DNA of 60,726 nucleotides from CAZKUN01 sp964555935 (GTDB lineage: Bacteria > Armatimonadota > Zipacnadia > Zipacnadales > VGFC01). The first letter of the stretch is position 1. Each line of letters opens with the position of its first letter. Positions 29,518 through 37,593 of the stretch are shown piece after piece. Below the pieces are notes generated by a model. That model was given only the letters and a program-made list of their open reading frames with translations, searched no databases and was not told the origin of the DNA. The position numbers and the translations under genes are program-made. The stretch is taken from positions 1 through 60,726 of the forward strand of contig CAZKUN010000019.1 of assembly GCA_964555935.1 (NCBI GenBank), given 5' to 3'.

Positions 29518-30465
29518 ATGGCGAATCCGTTCATCCGGGGCGAGCAACCCGGCGATGAATCCGCACTCGACCTCATCAACTACCTCGCCTTCGAGGCCAG
29601 CAACAGCAAGAAGAACCCCATCGCCGACCTCCACGAGGCCGACCTGGTCCGCTTCCTTCGCGCCTACTGCCCCGATTACGACCGCGAGTTGTCGATCGTC
29701 GCCTGGGATGGCGACCGACCCGTCGGCCACGCTCTCTTCACTCCCTGCAACATCCGTCTCATGGGCGACACGGTCCGCGCGCTCGCCGTCGGCCCCGTAG
29801 CCGTCATCCCCGAGTATCAGCGCCAGGGCATCGGTGGCATATTGCTCGCCCGCGGCCACGAGGTCGGCAAGCAGAAGGGCTTCGCCCTCGCCTTCCTTCT
29901 GGGGCACCACACGTACTACCCCCGCCACGGCTACGTCCCATGCCACGGCTTCGCGAGCCTCACCATCGACCTCGGCAAGCTGCCCGCGCCGACGCAGCAG
30001 TTCAGCCGCAAGCCCGTCTTGCCTCAGGACGGGCCATGGCTCGCGGAACTGGGACGGCGGGAGTGGAATGACGTCGACTTCGGCTGGCTCTACGGGGAGT
30101 CTCTCACGGAGTGGCACGCCCCGGGGATGATCTCTCACGTGTGGTATGACGCTGAGGGCGCGCGAGTCGCTTACACGCAAGCCAACCCGTGGCGCAAGTG
30201 GCGCTTCGTGTTGGCCCGCGATGCCGGCGTTGCCCAGGACGTCATCGCCACCATCAAGCCCGAGTCGCTCGAGCACCACCCCTCCGGCTGGCTCGCGCGG
30301 AGCCTCGCCGATGCCGAGTGGTGCAAAGCCGAAGTCTCGCCCAGCGACGCCGCCATGGCTTGCCCATTGCAGGACGACGCGCTCGCGCCCCTTCTCGCCG
30401 CCCTCGAATCCGGCCGTCCGCCCGGCTGCGCCAACTGGCCCATCCCATTCGCGCTGATTCCCTAA
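29518..30465 (+). CDS. GNAT-family N-acetyltransferase (YhbS-like)
   Basis: Predicted 315 aa; ATG 29518 is preferred over 29506 because GAGG lies 6 nt upstream of it. The acetyl-CoA loop reads VIPEYQRQGIGGILLARG (R/Q-x-x-G-x-G/A motif) followed by LGHHTYYPRHGY, the hallmark of COG3153/YhbS-type acetyltransferases. A second half (about 170-315) with TRP-rich and PSDAAMACPL segments extends beyond the catalytic domain, as in some Eis-like enzymes. The substrate is unknown. It is followed 48 nt later by the PD-(D/E)XK-like gene, probably on one transcript. Confidence 0.85.
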   Translation: MANPFIRGEQPGDESALDLINYLAFEASNSKKNPIADLHEADLVRFLRAYCPDYDRELSIVAWDGDRPVGHALFTPCNIRLMGDTVRALAVGPVAVIPEYQRQGIGGILLARGHEVGKQKGFALAFLLGHHTYYPRHGYVPCHGFASLTIDLGKLPAPTQQFSRKPVLPQDGPWLAELGRREWNDVDFGWLYGESLTEWHAPGMISHVWYDAEGARVAYTQANPWRKWRFVLARDAGVAQDVIATIKPESLEHHPSGWLARSLADAEWCKAEVSPSDAAMACPLQDDALAPLLAALESGRPPGCANWPIPFALIP

Positions 30466-30513
30466 TGCCGACTCGCGAGACAGTGAGCCGCCAACCCAAG
30501 AAGGAGGCCCAGC

Positions 30514-31188
30514 ATGAGCGCGATCATCCGGAACCTGGAGCGTTTCAACCGCAAGGAGCGCTTCCACGTGGTCCACATGGCGGTTGCCGACGACACATGG
30601 CCGAGCAAGGACAGCTTCCTCCTATCCGACAGTTTCCGAGAGCGTCTCGGCGCAACACTCGGGTTGGTGGTTCCCCCCGATGCCTTCGCCGCGATGGACT
30701 ACCACCTGGACTGGATCTACGCCGCGCTCTACCTGGCGCTCTACAAGCCGGACACGGAGGCGCCGATTACGCAGCCGCCAGGGAACTGGCTGAACTCCAA
30801 CCAGGAGGACACGGACCTGCTGGTCGCTTTCGACGACTCGACAGGCTGCCATTTGGTACTGGTGGAAGCCAAGGGCCACACGTCGTGGGAGAACGAACAG
30901 ATGGCGTCCAAACGCGATCGGCTGGCGAGCGTCTACGCCGGGGCCAAACTGCGGGACCACCCCGAGGTCCGGCTGCACTACGTGCTCACATCCCCGCGCC
31001 GCCCCAAGAAACTGAAGGGATGCTGGCCGGAGTGGCTGGACGTGGGCGGGAGCGACGGAAGCTGCCACTGGATCGAGATGCCGCTAGAGGAACATTGGCG
31101 GCCGATGCGCTGCGACAGAAACGGCAGAGCGTCCGTCGATGGCACGCGCTGGGTGGTCAAGAAGACGCCGAGCTCGTCGGCGGACTAG
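30514..31188 (+). CDS. PD-(D/E)XK nuclease-like protein
   Basis: A 224-aa cytoplasmic protein. A plausible restriction-endonuclease-like core is TDLLVAFDD (Asp101) followed after 17 residues by LVLVEAKGHTSW (Glu118-x-Lys120) and a helix with Gln129 and Lys133 (NEQMASKRDRL). This is the D...ExK...Q pattern of the PD-(D/E)XK superfamily. The start is an ATG behind AAGGAGG. There is no partner methylase or toxin-antitoxin gene nearby, so it is not an obvious restriction system. It could be a repair nuclease or a defence orphan. The assignment rests on motif spacing only. Confidence 0.6.
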   Translation: MSAIIRNLERFNRKERFHVVHMAVADDTWPSKDSFLLSDSFRERLGATLGLVVPPDAFAAMDYHLDWIYAALYLALYKPDTEAPITQPPGNWLNSNQEDTDLLVAFDDSTGCHLVLVEAKGHTSWENEQMASKRDRLASVYAGAKLRDHPEVRLHYVLTSPRRPKKLKGCWPEWLDVGGSDGSCHWIEMPLEEHWRPMRCDRNGRASVDGTRWVVKKTPSSSAD

Positions 31189-31220
31189 CCTGGCCTGTCG
31201 CGCTCCTCGCCGCCCCCAGT

Positions 31221-32570
31221 CTACCCCATCACCTCCGCCGCCTTCGCCACCAGCCGCCGGTACTCCCCATCCACATCCTTTGACAGCGGCGCCTGGAAGC
31301 CGTTCTGCTCGTACGGATCCTCCCGCAGATCGTACAGCTCCTCCGCGCCATCGCGGTATCGTATCAGCTTGTACCGTTCGTTCTGGATGCTCCACCCAGC
31401 CCGCGACCTCACTGGCCGCGCGGTCGCTTGGTCCACCATCGCGACCTCGGCGAAGGCATGCTCTCGCACGGGTACGGCTGGCTCCGCGAACGACCCAGCG
31501 AAGCTCCGCGAGTCCTCGTAGGAGGGCAACTCGGCGCCCGTCAACTCGGCGATCGTGGCAAACAGGTCCGTGGAGTTCAGCAGCATCCCGTCCGTATCGC
31601 CCCGCCGGGCCACGCTCTTCCCCGCCACGATCAGCGGGCAGTTGATCCCGCCTTGGTAGAGCGTCCCCTTGGCCTGCCAGGGCGAGTAGGGCTCCTGGAT
31701 GACATTCCTGGGCGTGCCATTGTCGCCGAGGAAGACGACAATGGTGTTCTCCCTCTCCTCCTGCGAGAGCGAGTTCAGCAACCGGCCGATCTCCGTGTCC
31801 ATCGCCTCGATCATGGCCAGGTAGAACGGTAGCGGATTCGTCCGCGTGTCGGCCGCGGGGCCTCGCAGCCCCTGGCGCGTGTGGAGGCGCGGAGGCGGCT
31901 CGTGTAGCGGCGAGTGCGGCGCGTTGTAGGCCAGCCACAGAAACCACGGCTGGTCCTGCTGGCCGATCCAGCTGATGGCCGAGGTCGTGAGCGTCGTCGT
32001 GTTGTACCCTCGGCCTATCGATTCGACCCCGTCGGTCACCTGCGGGTACCGGAAGTAACCTGCGTGGAGCGGAGCGATCGTTCCGTGGAAGTGCGGGATG
32101 CCCATCACGCCGGGGTTGTCGTTCCCACCGTTACTCGTGTCGGAGAGGTGCCACTTGCCGATGACGGCCTGAGCGCGCGGGCCCGGCGCGTTCTCGGTGA
32201 TGTACCTCTGAAGCGAGACCTCCGTGCGGGGGATGCCGCCCGATGGCGCGCGCTCCGAGACCGGCAGCTGCACGCCCGTCCGGCACGAGTAGCGCCCGGT
32301 CAGCATCGTCGCCCGCGTCGGCGAGCACAAGGGGTTGGTGATGAAGTTCGTGTAGGTGATGCCCTCGTCGGCCAGCGCCTGCACGGTCGGCATGTTCGGT
32401 TTGTCGACGCCGTATCCGGGGTAGCCCGCGCAGGCGTCCTTCCCGAGGTCATCGGCAATGACCAGGAGTATGTTCGGCCGCCTCGGCGTCTGCCTCCCCC
32501 AGCTCCGCCAGGAGAGCCCAAGCACCGGCGCCAACCCAATCATCTCCCGCCGTGTCAATCTCGCTGCCAT
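31221..32570 (-). CDS. Secreted sulfatase (arylsulfatase family, Cys-type)
   Basis: Predicted 449 aa from ATG 32570. The open frame extends to 32807, but that part overlaps the neighbouring hydrolase and is low complexity. The N-terminal TRREMIGLAPVLGL is a twin-arginine-type signal. The alkaline-phosphatase fold starts with NILLVIADDLG (metal ligands Asp40, Asp41). The formylglycine signature LCSPTRATMLTGR has Cys82, modified by a formylglycine-generating enzyme (not in this window). Typical later motifs are GKWHLSDT and FLGDNGTP. It probably desulfates polysaccharides in the periplasm or outside the cell. It lies downstream of the SGNH hydrolase on the same strand. Confidence 0.9.
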   Translation of the reverse strand: MAARLTRREMIGLAPVLGLSWRSWGRQTPRRPNILLVIADDLGKDACAGYPGYGVDKPNMPTVQALADEGITYTNFITNPLCSPTRATMLTGRYSCRTGVQLPVSERAPSGGIPRTEVSLQRYITENAPGPRAQAVIGKWHLSDTSNGGNDNPGVMGIPHFHGTIAPLHAGYFRYPQVTDGVESIGRGYNTTTLTTSAISWIGQQDQPWFLWLAYNAPHSPLHEPPPRLHTRQGLRGPAADTRTNPLPFYLAMIEAMDTEIGRLLNSLSQEERENTIVVFLGDNGTPRNVIQEPYSPWQAKGTLYQGGINCPLIVAGKSVARRGDTDGMLLNSTDLFATIAELTGAELPSYEDSRSFAGSFAEPAVPVREHAFAEVAMVDQATARPVRSRAGWSIQNERYKLIRYRDGAEELYDLREDPYEQNGFQAPLSKDVDGEYRRLVAKAAEVMG

Positions 32571-32584
32571 GCCGCCCTGTCGTT

Positions 32585-32670
32585 CTTCGCCGTCTTCCGG
32601 TCTTCGAGTCTTCCCGCTTTCGTTGCGTTTCTCCGTCGCCGTTCCCTGTCCCCTGTTACTTCCCCCAAGC
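32585..32670 (-). repeat. Purine-rich dispersed repeat, copy a
   Basis: The SGNH-sulfatase gap is almost pure A/G on the minus strand. It contains two blocks (plus-strand CTTCGCCGTCTTCC and TTTCGTTGCGTTTCTCC) that recur at 56914-56957 and 53362-53379, and a CCCTGTCCCCTGT block that recurs at 55336-55377. Confidence 0.5.
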
Positions 32671-33303
32671 AAACCTGACAATACTCGCCGCGACCTGCTC
32701 GGCCAGCACTTTCGATCCATCCGGGGTGAAGTGCACGTCATTTGGCCTCTGAATCTCGGCCACCTTCGGCAGCGCGAAGGAGTACAGGTCATCCACCGCG
32801 ATGCCACGCTCCTTCATGATCTTCCCGGCGAGGTCGTTGTAGGTGACGACGTCTCCGAACAACCGCTTCGGCGTCAACTCGCCCTCGGGCACCGGCGTCG
32901 TCGAGCACCAGATCAGCGTGGCGCCGGTCCCTTCCATCCGATCGATGAGCGTCCGCAAGTTCGCCTCGTACGGACCGATCGGCACTTGGTGCGTGCCGTC
33001 CTCCATGTACTTGAGATCGTGCAGCCCGAAGTTGAAGTGGATAACATCCCACTCTCCGTCGCCGAGCCACGCATCGATCCCCGCCACGCCTCGATTGGTC
33101 GGTCCGCAGTTCGTCGCCGGCCGATGCACGTTCGCCTTCCCCGCCAGCAGCTCCCGCACCGCAACGGTATACCCCATCGAGATCGAATCGCCAATCAAGA
33201 GCACCCTCGGCAGATTCGGATCATCGGTGATCGGCTCAAACGACGGATGCGGCGCGGCCTCGGCCATCGGTCCCGTCGCGAGCGACAGCATTAGCAGCAT
33301 CAT
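32656..33303 (-). CDS. Exported SGNH/GDSL hydrolase
   Basis: A 215-aa protein with a short signal peptide (1-17). The SGNH blocks are visible: block I IGDSISMG (Ser40), an NFGLHD block (Asn91, Gly93), and block V PNDVHFTPDG (Asp189, His191). It is an esterase or deacylase, probably acting on acylated carbohydrate, which fits its position directly upstream of a sulfatase. The start is an ATG with GGAGGG 5 nt upstream. The sulfatase begins 85 nt after its stop. Confidence 0.85.
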   Translation of the reverse strand: MMLLMLSLATGPMAEAAPHPSFEPITDDPNLPRVLLIGDSISMGYTVAVRELLAGKANVHRPATNCGPTNRGVAGIDAWLGDGEWDVIHFNFGLHDLKYMEDGTHQVPIGPYEANLRTLIDRMEGTGATLIWCSTTPVPEGELTPKRLFGDVVTYNDLAGKIMKERGIAVDDLYSFALPKVAEIQRPNDVHFTPDGSKVLAEQVAASIVRFAWGK

Positions 33304-33349
33304 CGTGCCCTCCCATGGTTACGCCTCGGCCCGGCAGGTCGTCGTGTAG

Positions 33350-33520
33350 TTGCTGTTGTGCGGTGAGTGCGGCAACGAAGCCCACTGCTCGATGCAGTTC
33401 CAGCAAGAGCGCCGCCGCACCTACATCAGCGACGAGAAAGAGCGCCGCGTGGCCGCGGGGCGGGCGTCCCGTTGCGCCATCTCCGACCTCCCGTTGCAGG
33501 CGCGCGTGGCCCTCGCGTAG
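33350..33520 (+). CDS. Possible small Cys-rich protein upstream of cstA
   Basis: A 56-codon frame beginning at TTG after an in-frame stop, with CGECGNEAHC and a following basic/acidic stretch (FQQERRRTYISDEKERR). The Cys spacing suggests a small metal-binding knuckle. There is no good ribosome site. Its C-terminal third overlaps a degraded palindromic repeat (33448-33478), and the stop TAG is part of GCGTAG. It may be a remnant. It is reported because the amino-acid composition looks protein-like and it sits 46 nt before cstA. Confidence 0.3.
   Translation: MLLCGECGNEAHCSMQFQQERRRTYISDEKERRVAAGRASRCAISDLPLQARVALA
33448..33478 (+). repeat. Degraded REP-like hairpin
   Basis: It aligns with the intact element at 60696-60726: CGTGGC, then CGGGGC, a 4-nt loop, and CCCGTTGC are shared, while the stem has decayed. 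Confidence 0.4.
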
Positions 33521-33566
33521 AAAGGACGCTACCGATCCACTGACTCTCTCTCCCGGGTGATCCAGC

Positions 33567-35504
33567 GTGAGTTCAGCAATTATCTGCGGGGTTGTTCTTC
33601 TGTTCCTCGCCGCCGGCTACAAGTTCTACGGCTCCTACGTTGAGAAGAGCGTCATCGGCTGCGATGAGTGCAACGAGATGCCCGCCGACGCGCAGCGCGA
33701 TGGGGTCGACTTCGAGCCGACGAAACCGATCATCCTCTTCGGTCATCACTTCTCATCCATCGCCGGCGCCGGGCCGATCGTCGGCCCGATCATCGCGCTG
33801 CTCTACTTCGGTTGGGCCGCCACGCTCGGCTGGATCTGCATCGGCACCGTCTTCGCCGGCGCCGTCCACGACTACGTCGCGCTGATGGTCTCCGCCCGCC
33901 AGAACGGTCGGAGCCTGGCCGATATCTCCGAGAACGTCATCTCCAAGCGCGCGGGGTTCGTCTTCTCCATCTTCCTCTGGGCCGCGCTGATTCTCGTTAT
34001 CGCCGCCTTCGGCGTCATCGGCGCCAAGTCGCTCATCAGCAAGCCCGCGATGGTCTTCCCGACCTTCATGCTCATCCCCATCGCCATGATGTTCGGATGG
34101 GCGACGCGCCGTACCGGGATGCCGGTGTGGCTGGGGACCGTCATCGCCGTCGGCCTCAACTTCGTCTTCATCTACGTGGGCCAGAACTACGTGCACCTGA
34201 GCTTCGAGACAATCGCCCACAACATCGTCGTCGCGGATGGAGTCATCGAGTACGGCTCTGATGCCTTCGCTGCGGAACTCATGGCGGTCCAGGTCCGCAT
34301 CTGGTTCCCGATCCTCATGGGCTACTGCATCGTCGCCTCGCTCTTGCCCGTCTGGCTCCTGATGCAGCCGCGCGACTACATCTGTGTCTACAAGCTGTTC
34401 ATCGGGCTCTCGCTCGGGTTGGTGGCGATCATCCTGTTCAGCGAGAACATGAAAGTCCCGGCCTTCACCGGCGTGGTCCACGAGAAGGGCGGTCCGATGT
34501 GGCCCATGCTTTTCGTGATCGTCGCGTGTGGCGCAATATCGGGCTTCCATTCCGTCGTCGCCGGCGGGACCACTGTCAAGCAACTCCGCAGCGAGAAGGA
34601 CGGCAAGCCCATCGCCTTCGGCGGCATGGTCCTCGAGGGCGTCCTGGCGATGCTCACTGTCTGCCTCGTCGGAGCCGGCCTCATGTGGGCCGAAGGCTCC
34701 GAGGCTCGTCTCTTCGCCCCCGATCTCATCAAGACGAGTCCTCTCGTCGCCTTCGCCAACGGCTTCGGCCACATGGTTGGCGACAAGATGCTGCCCTTCA
34801 TCGGCTTTGGCCTGGCCTCGCTCTTTGGCATGGTCATGCTCAAGACGTTCGTCCTGACCTCGCTCGACACGTGCACCCGCCTCGCGCGATTTGTCTCTCA
34901 CGAACTCGTCGGCGAGAGGCTCGATTCCGCCAAGCCCGGCTGGGCGTTCGGCGGCCTCGTCATCGGTGTCGTTTGGCTGGGCATCGGTATCGCGACCGGC
35001 GCCGCCAGCAGCTTCTGGGGCATGTGGCTACCGGTCATCATCGCCGTCACATCCGCATCCATCCTCCTCGAAAAGCAGCTCCCATTCTTCCGAGGCCGAC
35101 TCGTCGGCACCGTGCTCAGCATCGCCCCGGCGTTCTACCTCGGCTTCTCCGGGTCCTACACCACGATCTGGCCGATGTTTGGCGCCTCGAATCAGCTCAT
35201 CGCTGCTCTCGCGCTGATCGTTGGGTCGTGTTACTTGCTCGGCACAAGACGCTCGGCACTCGTGACAGCGATCCCGGCGGTCTTCATGCTCTTCACAACA
35301 GTCGCCGCGCTGCTGTACAATGCTAACGGGTTCCTCTTCCCGCCGACGGCCGAGACCGCGCCGAACTACATTCTAGGCATCGGGTCCGTCGTCTTGGCGT
35401 TGCTCGGGCTCTACGTGGCGATCGAGGCCGTGTTCGCCGTCCCGAAGCTGCTGAAGAAAGCTCAGGAACTCCCAGAGCCCGAGGTTGCCGCCGGCGGCGA
35501 CTGA
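33567..35504 (+). CDS. cstA: Carbon starvation protein CstA, peptide/pyruvate transporter
   Basis: A 645-aa polytopic inner-membrane protein, close to the family length (about 600-700). The signature FGHHFSSIAGAGPIVGP and the following WICIGTVFAGAVHDY are diagnostic of CstA. At least fifteen hydrophobic helices follow, including the GAISGFHSVVAGGTTVKQL loop. It imports peptides, or pyruvate in some homologues, under carbon limitation. The start is GTG 33567 with GGGTGA 6 nt upstream. It ends TGA, followed by two REP-like hairpins. Confidence 0.93.
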   Translation: MSSAIICGVVLLFLAAGYKFYGSYVEKSVIGCDECNEMPADAQRDGVDFEPTKPIILFGHHFSSIAGAGPIVGPIIALLYFGWAATLGWICIGTVFAGAVHDYVALMVSARQNGRSLADISENVISKRAGFVFSIFLWAALILVIAAFGVIGAKSLISKPAMVFPTFMLIPIAMMFGWATRRTGMPVWLGTVIAVGLNFVFIYVGQNYVHLSFETIAHNIVVADGVIEYGSDAFAAELMAVQVRIWFPILMGYCIVASLLPVWLLMQPRDYICVYKLFIGLSLGLVAIILFSENMKVPAFTGVVHEKGGPMWPMLFVIVACGAISGFHSVVAGGTTVKQLRSEKDGKPIAFGGMVLEGVLAMLTVCLVGAGLMWAEGSEARLFAPDLIKTSPLVAFANGFGHMVGDKMLPFIGFGLASLFGMVMLKTFVLTSLDTCTRLARFVSHELVGERLDSAKPGWAFGGLVIGVVWLGIGIATGAASSFWGMWLPVIIAVTSASILLEKQLPFFRGRLVGTVLSIAPAFYLGFSGSYTTIWPMFGASNQLIAALALIVGSCYLLGTRRSALVTAIPAVFMLFTTVAALLYNANGFLFPPTAETAPNYILGIGSVVLALLGLYVAIEAVFAVPKLLKKAQELPEPEVAAGGD

Positions 35505-35513
35505 TGTGTCCCT

Positions 35514-35541
35514 GTAGGAGAGGTTTCAACCCTGACGCCGT
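35514..35541 (+). repeat. Degenerate REP-like element (GTAGGAG type)
   Basis: GTAGGAGAGGTTTCAACCCT followed by GACGCCGT. It has the GTAG head and GCCGT tail of the family, but the stem is imperfect. Confidence 0.5.
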
Positions 35542-35544
35542 CCC

Positions 35545-35568
35545 GTAGGTCGGATCTCCAGATCCGAC
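35545..35568 (+). repeat. REP-like GTAG hairpin
   Basis: GTAG immediately followed by GTCGGATCT-CC-AGATCCGAC sharing its last G: a perfect 9-bp stem with a 2-nt loop. It lies right before the ribosome site of the next gene. Confidence 0.8.
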
Positions 35569-35590
35569 TCGTCGTCCAGGAGACTCGCGC

Positions 35591-35869
35591 ATGACGCCCG
35601 CCAATGACCATGACTCCGAAACCAGGAAGCGCCTGATGGTCCTGGAAGCCCAGGTGGGCGATCTCCGGAACCGCAGGGATACGCTCCAGGCGGATCGCGA
35701 TCTGCTGTACGAGGGAGTTACCGAGCGTCGAGCCCGGATCGACGAGTTGCGCCGCGAGATGGAACTGCTGGAGGGGCAGAGCGACGAGTTGATGAAGGAA
35801 CGAGACGAGTTGATTACGAGATTGGACGTCTTGGAAGACTGGATTACCGAGCTTCGCGCAAAGCTCTAG
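35591..35869 (+). CDS. Small coiled-coil protein
   Basis: A 92-aa, highly charged protein predicted to be almost entirely alpha-helical coiled coil (heptads through LEAQVGDLRNRRDTL, RIDELRREMELLEGQ and ELITRLDVLEDWITEL). It has no signal peptide, Cys or catalytic motif. The start is an ATG with CAGGAG about 7 nt upstream. It is followed 29 nt later by a zinc-ribbon gene. Function unknown; resembles SlyX-like or spacer proteins only in general character. Confidence 0.7.
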   Translation: MTPANDHDSETRKRLMVLEAQVGDLRNRRDTLQADRDLLYEGVTERRARIDELRREMELLEGQSDELMKERDELITRLDVLEDWITELRAKL

Positions 35870-35898
35870 CGGCGAAGCCGGGCGATTGAGGTGCTACC

Positions 35899-36093
35899 AT
35901 GCTCAACTGGTTCAAAGGTCTGCTTAAGAAGAGCGATGATTCCAAGCCCGCCGACGCCACGAAGCCCGACGACCGCATTGAGTGCAACAGTTGCGGGTAT
36001 GTCGGCACGATGGCGGACTTCCTCAAGAGGGACCCCACCGACACCTTCTGCCCTGTCTGCGGTGAGGATGACGAACTGACCTTCGAGGTATAG
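35899..36093 (+). CDS. Small rubredoxin/zinc-ribbon protein
   Basis: A 64-aa protein with two CxxC pairs (CNSCGY at about 29 and CPVCGED at about 52) separated by 19 residues, giving a one-metal zinc ribbon or rubredoxin-like knuckle. The acidic C-terminus ends EDDELTFEV and the amphipathic N-terminus is MLNWFKGLLKK. The start is an ATG with GAGGTG 6 nt upstream. Probably co-transcribed with the coiled-coil gene. Confidence 0.75.
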   Translation: MLNWFKGLLKKSDDSKPADATKPDDRIECNSCGYVGTMADFLKRDPTDTFCPVCGEDDELTFEV

Positions 36094-36101
36094 GAATCAG
36101 A

Positions 36102-36129
36102 ACGGCCGAGCCCTCCCGGGCCCGGCCGT
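36102..36129 (+). terminator. Strong hairpin after the zinc-ribbon gene
   Basis: ACGGCCG-A-GCCC...GGGC-C-CGGCCGT forms a GC-rich stem with one internal mismatch, 9 nt after the stop codon. No U-tract follows, so termination is plausible but not typical. Confidence 0.45.
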
Positions 36130-36130
36130 C

Positions 36131-36154
36131 GTAGGGGCGCAATTCATTGCGCCC
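36131..36154 (+). repeat. REP-like GTAG hairpin
   Basis: GTAG followed by GGGCGCAAT-TC-ATTGCGCCC: a perfect 9-bp stem with a 2-nt loop, preceded by GCCGTC. It lies between the convergent zinc-ribbon gene and hemL. Confidence 0.8.
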
Positions 36155-36196
36155 ATTTCGTCGTCTGCCGTTCTCGTGGCTACTGACTCCCGCCGT

Positions 36197-37480
36197 CTAC
36201 ACTTCCCCAAACGCCTCTTCCGCCATCTCGATGGTCGTCGCTATATCCGCATCCGTGTGCGCGTTCGATACGAACGCCGCCTCGCAGTAACTCGGCGCGA
36301 ACGCCACGCCACGGCTCAGCATCGCGTGGAAGAACTTGCCGTACTTGTCCACGTCACAGTCCTCGAGATCGTCGGCGCACGTCACTGGCGTGGTGGTGAA
36401 GAAGTTCGTCATCATCGACGCCACGCGGTTGCAGACAAGGTCGACGCCCGCGCTCTTCGCAGCCGCGCCGATGCCGGCCGCGAGCTTGGTCGCGTGCGCG
36501 TCGAGCCGCTCGTACAGGCCCGGTTCTTTCAGCGCTTTCAGCGTCGCGATTCCCGCGCTCATGGCCACCGGGTTTCCGCTCAACGTGCCCGCCTGAACCG
36601 CCGGCCCGAGCGGGGAGATGCATTCCATGATCTCCTGCTTGCCGCCGTACGCGCCAACGGGGAAGCCGCCGCCGATGATCTTGCCGAGCGTCGTCATATC
36701 AGCCTGCACGCCGTAGTATTCCTGCGCGCCGCCAAGCGCGATCCTGAAGCCGGTGATGACCTCATCGAAGATCAGCACGACGCCCGTCTCGTCCGCGATA
36801 TCACGCAGCGCCTGCAGGAAGCCGTCCGCCGGAGGCACGACGCCCATGTTCCCCGCGACCGGCTCCACGACAACCGCCGCGACCTCGCCCTCGTTGGCCT
36901 TGATGAGGTCGGCGACCGAATCCGCATCGTTGAACTTCGCGACCAAGGTGTGCTCGGCATAGCTCGCCGGCACGCCCGCGCTATCGGGGATGCCATACTG
37001 CAATCCCGTCGATCCCGCCTTCACGAGCAACCCATCCGCATGGCCATGCCAGCATCCATCGAACTTGATGACTTTGTCCTTAGCCGTGTACGCGCGCGCC
37101 ACGCGAACCGCGCTCATCACGGCCTCGGTGCCTGAGTTCACCATCCGCACCAGGTCTAGGCTCGGGAAGCACTCGGTCACGAGTTCGGCCATCTCGACCT
37201 CAAGCGGCGTTGGGGCGCCGAAGCTCGCGCCCCGATTCACCGCCTCGATCGCCGCCGCCGAGATCCGCTCGTCGCAGTGTCCCAAGATCAGCGGGCCCCA
37301 CGAGCATACATAGTCGATGTACTCGTTCCCATCGACGTCCGTCACGCGGCACCCCTTCGCGCTCGCGATGAAGCGTGGCGTGCCGCCAACCGACCGAAAC
37401 GCCCGAACGGGGCTGTTGACCCCGCCTGGAATCAACTTCTGCGCCCGCTCAAACAGTTCCGTTGACTTATCGAGCTTCAC
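36197..37480 (-). CDS. hemL: Glutamate-1-semialdehyde 2,1-aminomutase
   Basis: A 427-aa PLP enzyme converting glutamate-1-semialdehyde to 5-aminolevulinate, working with HemA. I start it at GTG 37480 (GAGGGA 6 nt upstream), which gives the normal HemL length; the frame upstream runs through REP hairpins and is not coding. Motifs: GGVNSPVRAF near the N-terminus, LIFDEVITGFR, and the PLP lysine in TLGKIIGGGFP (Lys267). It is the last gene of the minus-strand heme arm, separated from ahbB by two REP-like elements. Confidence 0.97.
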   Translation of the reverse strand: MKLDKSTELFERAQKLIPGGVNSPVRAFRSVGGTPRFIASAKGCRVTDVDGNEYIDYVCSWGPLILGHCDERISAAAIEAVNRGASFGAPTPLEVEMAELVTECFPSLDLVRMVNSGTEAVMSAVRVARAYTAKDKVIKFDGCWHGHADGLLVKAGSTGLQYGIPDSAGVPASYAEHTLVAKFNDADSVADLIKANEGEVAAVVVEPVAGNMGVVPPADGFLQALRDIADETGVVLIFDEVITGFRIALGGAQEYYGVQADMTTLGKIIGGGFPVGAYGGKQEIMECISPLGPAVQAGTLSGNPVAMSAGIATLKALKEPGLYERLDAHATKLAAGIGAAAKSAGVDLVCNRVASMMTNFFTTTPVTCADDLEDCDVDKYGKFFHAMLSRGVAFAPSYCEAAFVSNAHTDADIATTIEMAEEAFGEV

Positions 37481-37521
37481 TGGTATCCCTCGCTTCTCTT
37501 GTGACGCCGTCCCATGCCGTC

Positions 37522-37545
37522 GTGGGTCAGGCGTCCTCGCCTGAC
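37522..37545 (+). repeat. REP-like GTGG hairpin
   Basis: GTGG followed by GTCAGGCG-TCCT-CGCCTGAC, where the first G of the stem overlaps the head: a perfect 8-bp stem, flanked by GCCGTC on both sides. It is the first of a pair. Confidence 0.8.
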
Positions 37546-37554
37546 GCCGTCCGC

Positions 37555-37578
37555 GTAGCACCGGCGCCCTCGCCGGTG
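37555..37578 (+). repeat. REP-like GTAG hairpin
   Basis: GTAG followed by CACCGGCG-CCCT-CGCCGGTG: a perfect 8-bp stem. It is the second of the pair in the ahbB-hemL gap. Confidence 0.8.
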
Positions 37579-37593
37579 CATTCCCATCCTCTC

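Noticed and set aside
32571..32807. 79-residue N-terminal extension of the sulfatase
   Set aside because: It overlaps the SGNH gene and the purine-rich repeat; ATG 32570 starts directly at a twin-arginine signal.
37481..37561. 27-residue N-terminal extension of HemL
   Set aside because: The extension is coded by the REP-like hairpins and lacks a ribosome site; GTG 37480 has GAGGGA in place and gives the family length.
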